A stretch of DNA of 64,000 nucleotides, from positions 67,692,306-67,756,305 of the forward strand of contig CM068583.1 of assembly GCA_035048485.1 (NCBI GenBank), read 5' to 3'. Under the pieces are notes generated by a model, which ran no database searches, was not told where the DNA came from, and was given only the letters and a program-made list of their open reading frames with translations. Positions 59,230 to 64,000 of the stretch are shown one piece after another. Both the position numbers and the translations under genes were made by a program. The first letter of the stretch is position 1. The number at the start of each line of letters is the position of its first letter. The DNA is from Pteria penguin. Lineage: Eukaryota; Mollusca; Bivalvia; Pterioida; Pteriidae.

Positions 59230-62200
59230 ATGAGACTGTTAGCAGCGGCTCTAGCAACACTGCTGGCTCTTAGTGGTACGTAGAGATAAAAACATCTACT
59301 GGCTCTTAATGCTACATGTAGATACGTATACACCTCCATACATCTCTGTCGTCACCAAACGTTTTTTGTACATTTACATACTTTTACAATAACTTTATAA
59401 CTTTGAACTGTTGATATTTGAAACAAAATGCACGTATGAGTGTAAATTATATTCACTTCTCTTTTGTTCTGATTTCAGTTTTAAAAAAGTCTCTTGTTAC
59501 TTCTAAAAGTTCAACTACATGTAGATCATGGTTGTAGGACTGTGAATTAAAATTTTGATATAACTTAAGTTCAAGGTGCCGAGTACGGCAACAAACATGA
59601 CTCTGGGAATGATGACATAGACCTGTTCCGAGGACTTCAGTTTGGAGGATCACTCAAAGCAGACGGAAGTATAAAGGGAAAATATGGCTCTAGTGGTCAC
59701 GGAAGATCAGGTGGACATAGTGGATCCATCAGTGGTAGCACTAGCTCTGTTGGAAATAGTGCTGGCTACAGATCAGGCAGCAATGGTGGATTTACTAGTG
59801 TAGGTGGATCTAGTGGCGAAAGCAGTGGAATAAGTAAAGCCGCTGGAGGATACAAAGCATCAATTGCTGGATTATTAGGAGAAAGCCACGTTGTAGACGG
59901 AAGATCAAAGGGAATACTTGTTGGAAGCAGTGCAGGTTACAAACCAAGTGGCCATGGTGGATCTCGTAATAGATCGGGTGGACGTAGTGGATCTAGTAGT
60001 GGTAGCAGGTCAGGAAGTGGCGCTGGTGGATATGGAGGAACAATTGATGCTGGATTATTAGGTTTAAGCAGTGGTAGTGGGTCTATTGGAAAAAGTGCAA
60101 GCCACGTAACAGGCAGCCAAGGTGGATCCAGTGGCGGATCAGGTACACGTGGTGGATCTAGTGGTGGTACTACTCAAGGAAGTGGTACTGGGGGATATGG
60201 CGGAGCAATTGATGCTGGATTATTAGGAGTCAGCAGCGGTAGTGGGTCTGCTGGAAGCAGTGCTAGCCACGGATCAGGGAGCCAAGGTGGATCCAGTGGC
60301 GGAGCAGGTGTATATGGTGGATCTAGTAGTGGTACTACTCAAGGAAGTGGTGCTGGGGGATATGGCGGAGCAATTGATGCTGGATTATTAGGAGTCAGCA
60401 GCGGTAGTGGGTCTGCTGGAAGCAGTGCTAGCCACGGATCAGGAAGCCAAGGTGGATCCAGTGGCGGAGCAGGTGTATATGGTGTATCTAGTAGTGGTAC
60501 TACTCAAGGAAGTGGTGCTGGGGGGTATGGCGGAGCAATTGATGCTGGATTATTAGGAGTAAGCAGTGGTAGTGGGTCTGTTGGAAAAAGTGCTAGCTAT
60601 GAAATCGGCAGTCATGGTAGATCCAGTGGCGGATCAGGTGCACATGGTGGATCTAGTGGTGGTAGCAGTGTAGGAAGTGGTGCTGGAGGATGGGGCGGAG
60701 CAATTGATGCTGGGTTATTAGGAGTCAGCGGTGGTAGTGGGTCTGCGAGAAAAAGTGCTAGCTACGGATCAGGAAGCCATGACGGATCCAGTGGCGGATC
60801 AAGTGTACATGGTGGATCTAGTGGAGGTAGTAGTGTAGGAAGTGGTACTGGCGGATATGGCGGAGCAATCGATGCTGGATTATTAAAAGTAAGCAGTGGT
60901 AGTGGGTCTGCTGAAAAAAGTACTAAATACGGATCAGGCAGCCATGATGAATCCAATGGCGGATTAGGTGCACATGGTGGACCTAGTGGTGGTAGCGGTC
61001 TAGGAAAGGTTGCTGGGGGATATGGTGGAGCAGTTGGTGCTGGATTATTAGGAGTAAGCAGTGGTAGTGGGTCTGCTGGAAAAAGTGCTAGCTACGGAAG
61101 CGGCAGTCATGGTGGATCCAGTGGCGGATCAGGTGCACATAGTGGTGGTAGCAGTGTAGGAAGTGCTGGAGGATATGGCGGAGCAATTGATACTGGATTA
61201 TTAGGAGTCAGCAGCGGTAGTGGGTCTGTTGGAAGCAGTGCTAGCTATGGATCAGTCAGCCATGGTGGATCCAGTGACGGATCAGGTGCACATGGTGGAT
61301 CTAGTGGTGGTACTACTCAAGGAAGTGGTACTGGGGGATATGGCGGAGCAATTGGTGCTGGATCATTAGGAGTAAGCAGTGGTAGTGGGTCTGCTGGAAA
61401 AAGTGCTAGTTACGGATCATTCAGCCATGGTGGATCCAGTGGCGGATCAGGTGCACATGGTGGATCTAGAGATAGTAGTATAGGAATAATTGGCGCTGAT
61501 GGATACGGCGGAGCAATTGATGCTGGATTATTAGGAGTAAGCGGTGGCAGTGGGTCTGCTGGAAAAAGTGCTGCTAGCTACGGATCAGTCAGCCATGGTG
61601 GATCCAGTAGTGGATCAATTGTACATGGTAGATCTAGTGAAGTTAGCAGTGTAGGAAGTGGTGCTGGGGTATATGGCGGAGCAATTGATGCTGGATTATT
61701 AGGAGTAAGCAGTGGTAGTGGGTCTGTTGGGAAAAGTGCTAGCTACGGATCCGGCAGTCATGGTGGATCCATTGGCGGATCAGGAGCACAAGGTGAATCT
61801 AGTGGTGGCAGCAGTGGAAGGAGTAGCACTGGGGGATATGGCGGAGAAATTGCTGATGGATTATTAGGAGTAAGCAGTGGCACTGGGTCCGCCGGAAAAA
61901 GTACTAGCTACAGACCAGGCAGTAATGACGCAGGATATGGAGAGTTGATTGTAGACTCTTCGAGAACGAGAGATAATAGTGAATCTGCAGGTTATGGCAA
62001 TGGTGACAATAGTTATGATGGAGTCATAGATCGAGATGACGATTATGACGGTGATGATGATTATAACGATGACAATGGCGATGACGGAGATGATAGTTAT
62101 ATATCTGGCAGTAGCAAAGGCTTAGTCGGTGGTAGCAGCGGAGATGGTCGTGCCAATAGCAAAGTTGCCAGAAAATCAAATATCAAATCCAGCAAATCTA

Positions 62201-63186
62201 TTGGTGGAATTAGTGACATGAAACGGGGCAGCAATACCGGGAAAATCTCACATAGGGAGTCTAGCACTAGGACTACAGGTAACACCATGTCAATGTCAAA
62301 CAGTGTAGACAAAGCAAAGAAAGGAAGTGGGAGCTCTAAAAAGGTTCGTACCGAATCCTCCTCGACAAAAACAGCAACCGCTTCTGTAAATCCTAAAGGA
62401 AAACTGAGAGGTGACGATAGTCCTAGTAGTGGTCTGTCAAATCTCTCTGGTCATAGTGGACCAGGGACCGGATACTTCCCACATGCTTTCTCCGGCACAT
62501 TTCCGGGACATTCCTTCAGTTATGCTGCCGGATACAGACAACATTATACAAAGGTGGCCAACGTGAACCCCCGACCACTAACCACAGGATGCCCTTACGG
62601 ATGGCAGTCTTACAACGGACACTGTTACTGGTTCAGCAGAGACAAGATGAAATGGTTCCATGCTTCAGTAAGTATATGCTATTGTCTGTATATATAAATA
62701 GTGTAGATGAAAGGATCATATATGTAAATATATCTGAACGATAAAACACATCCAAACAGTGAACCGGCATGGCTCATTCGGTAAGGTCCTGGGTTCGAGC
62801 CTTGCCGGTGTCAAACTGGTGTCCTGACACGCTGGTGTCCTGGCACACTGTTGTCCTGACACTGGTGTATTGTCCTACGGACGAGGCAGTACAAACCGAG
62901 GTCCAAATGTCATCAGGGTAGGCCTACGTGGCACGTAAAAAGATCCCTCACTACTTCGAGTGGGTTTGTTGCAAATAAAATCTACGCATTGCATCAGGCC
63001 GTCCTCGTACAAGCGTAATGATTTTGGAATGACGTAATACAACATTTTGAAAAGTACCATACCAAACACTTTTAGGAATATGATGCCTGTTTCAGATGAA
63101 ATGCCGATACATGGGAGGATATCTCACAGTGACCGACTCTCCTCATGAAATCGCATACCTCAAGAAAATCTCCCAAAAGTATACAT
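59230..63186 (+). CDS. Gene 4: silk-like Gly/Ser-repeat, Asp-rich, C-type lectin-domain secreted protein (exons 59230-59275, 59576-62667, 63096-63186; 3' end beyond window)
   Basis: Exon 1 encodes the signal peptide MRLLAAALATLLALS, ending in phase 1 at GTACGT. Exon 2 opens after CAAG with GAEYGNKHDSGNDD and stays open for 3,092 nt: I read every codon from 59581 to 61945 and found no stop and almost no Met, which is why a start-codon-based search misses most of it. It encodes twelve 55-residue Gly/Ser repeats (60031 on), an acidic block (DRDDDYDGDDDYNDDNGDDG at about 62029-62090), a Ser/Lys/Thr-rich basic stretch, GTGYFPH, KVANVNP and CPYGW...CYWFSRDKMKWFHAS. Exon 3 encodes MKCRYMGGYLTVTDSPHE. 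Exons 1 and 2 sum to 1,046 codons. The fourth, CTLD-completing exon lies past the window. The design suggests a silk-like structural matrix protein with mineral- or metal-binding acidic segment and a lectin anchor; that function is inferred. Confidence 0.88.
60031..61944 (+). repeat. Twelve 165 bp in-frame repeats encoding 55-residue silk-like units
   Basis: Units begin at a Tyr/Trp codon at 60031, 60196, 60361, 60526, 60691, 60856, 61021, 61174, 61339, 61504, 61672 and 61837. Spacing is 165 bp except one unit of 153 and one of 168. Each starts YGGAIDAGLLGVSSGSGS, followed by a Gly/Ser/His-rich stretch with ASYGSGSHGG and SGGSGAHGG. All length changes are multiples of three, so the frame is kept. 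The AIDAGLLG block is the one recurrent hydrophobic segment, as in block-copolymer silks. Confidence 0.9.
62755..63055 (+). mobile_element. tRNA-derived SINE in gene 4 intron 2
   Basis: Head with TGGCTCATTCGGTAAGG and GGTTCGAGCC (A and B boxes, shortened spacing), a local triplication of TGGTGTCCTGACAC, then the family body (ACCGAGGTCC, AGATCCCTCACT, GCATTGCATCAGGC) and TGACGTAATACAA at the end. Plus orientation, same as the gene. Confidence 0.75.
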
Positions 63187-63318
63187 GTAAGTTAATCAAC
63201 ATACTTGCCCAGTTTCAAGATAACCAAATTCCTTTCTTTTCTTTAAGATTTTTAAAATTACTATTATCCTCATTACTCACATTTCACTGTAATACAAATA
63301 CAAGAGAAAAAGCAGGAA

Positions 63319-64000
63319 CACAATATGACTAAGTAGTGTGATACATAGAGACTGAGGTACAATAGGTATACATACACATCAGTCACAATATGACTAAGTA
63401 GTGCGATACATAGAGACTGAGGTACAATAGGTATACATACACATCAGTCACAATATGACTAAGTAGTGTGATACATAGAGACTGAGATACAATAGGTATA
63501 CATACACATCAGTCACAATATGACTAAGTAGCGTGATACATACAGACTGAGGTACAATAGGTATACATACACATCAGTCACAATATGACTAAGTAGTGTG
63601 ATACATAGAGACTGAGGTACAATAGGTATACATACACATCAGTCACAATATGACTAAGTAGTGTGACACATAGAGACTGAGCTACAATAGGTATACATAC
63701 ACATCAGTCACAATATGACTAAGTAGCGTGATACATAGAGACTGAGGTACAATAGGTATACATACACATCAGTCACAATATGACTAAGTAGTGTGATACA
63801 CAGAGACTGAGGTACAATAGGTATACATACACATCAGTCACGATATGACTAAGTAGTGTGATACACAGAGACTGAGGTACAATAGGTATACATACACATC
63901 AGTCACGATATGACTAAGTAGTGTGATACATAGAGACTGAGCTACAATAGGTATACATACACATCAGTCACAATATGACTAAGTAGTGTGATACATAGAG
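63319..64000. repeat. 65 bp minisatellite in gene 4 intron 3, running off the window
   Basis: About 10.5 units containing CACAATATGACTAAGTAGTG, TGATACATAGAGACTGAGGT and ACAATAGGTATACATACACA. Units differ by only a few substitutions, so the array is young. It begins about 130 bp after exon 3. Confidence 0.95.

Overview
The window looks like bivalve mollusc DNA, possibly a clam or other heterodont. This rests on intron-containing, AT-rich sequence, tRNA-headed SINEs of a type common in molluscs, relics of a hammerhead-ribozyme repeat, an N-terminal-endonuclease Penelope-like retroelement family (Naiad) with in-frame UGA codons as reported for clams, and secreted C-type lectin genes with biomaterial-like extensions. 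The species cannot be fixed from the sequence.

Host genes. Four related genes lie at about 2.8-5.5 kb (minus), 6.3-9.6 kb (plus), 37.1-41.0 kb (plus) and 59.2 kb to beyond 63.2 kb (plus, cut by the window edge). All share one architecture: a 40-49 nt signal-peptide exon ending in phase 1; a second exon carrying a variable low-complexity region, a GYFP-containing linker and the first part of a C-type lectin domain (CTLD); a 91 nt third exon; and a 227-230 nt fourth exon ending at a Pro codon followed by GT. Only the variable region differs: Gly/Pro-rich with basic Pro (gene 1), Tyr/Lys/Pro 14-residue repeats (gene 2), short Gly-rich (gene 3), and a roughly 1,000-residue silk-like Gly/Ser segment of 55-residue repeats with an Asp-rich block (gene 4). 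They look like secreted matrix, adhesive or shell proteins. Genes 1 and 2 are divergent neighbours.

Retroelements. From 12 to 34 kb the DNA is mostly nested mobile elements. Three long Naiad copies occur. Copies A (12.4-15.1 kb, 5' truncated) and C (25.6-29.4 kb, full length) have coding frames broken almost only by UGA. Three of the five UGAs match cysteines of copy B (19.2-22.2 kb), which is uninterrupted and lacks UGA. A and C end at a stop codon embedded in a hairpin with all the hallmarks of a type II SECIS element, and more copies of that hairpin lie at 22.6, 30.2 and (damaged) 58.4 kb. Copy C and fragment D sit in one arm of an inverted repeat (25.4-33.4 kb) whose other arm preserves the empty sites. 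Copy A sits inside a decayed LINE reverse transcriptase. A separate LINE (42.9-46.2 kb) has an N-terminal 2A-like motif and is inserted in a 52 bp minisatellite.

Tandem repeats. From 37.4 to 57.7 kb the window is largely a chain of unrelated minisatellites with units of 60, 32, 76, 52, 40, 37, 46 and about 35 bp. Others (37, 56, 42, 72 and 65 bp) lie in introns and gene flanks. Most long reading frames in these arrays are by-products of repeat periodicity.

Coordinates of spliced exons were set by reading GT/AG sites and frame continuity by eye. Last exons after the CTLD were not found for genes 1-3.
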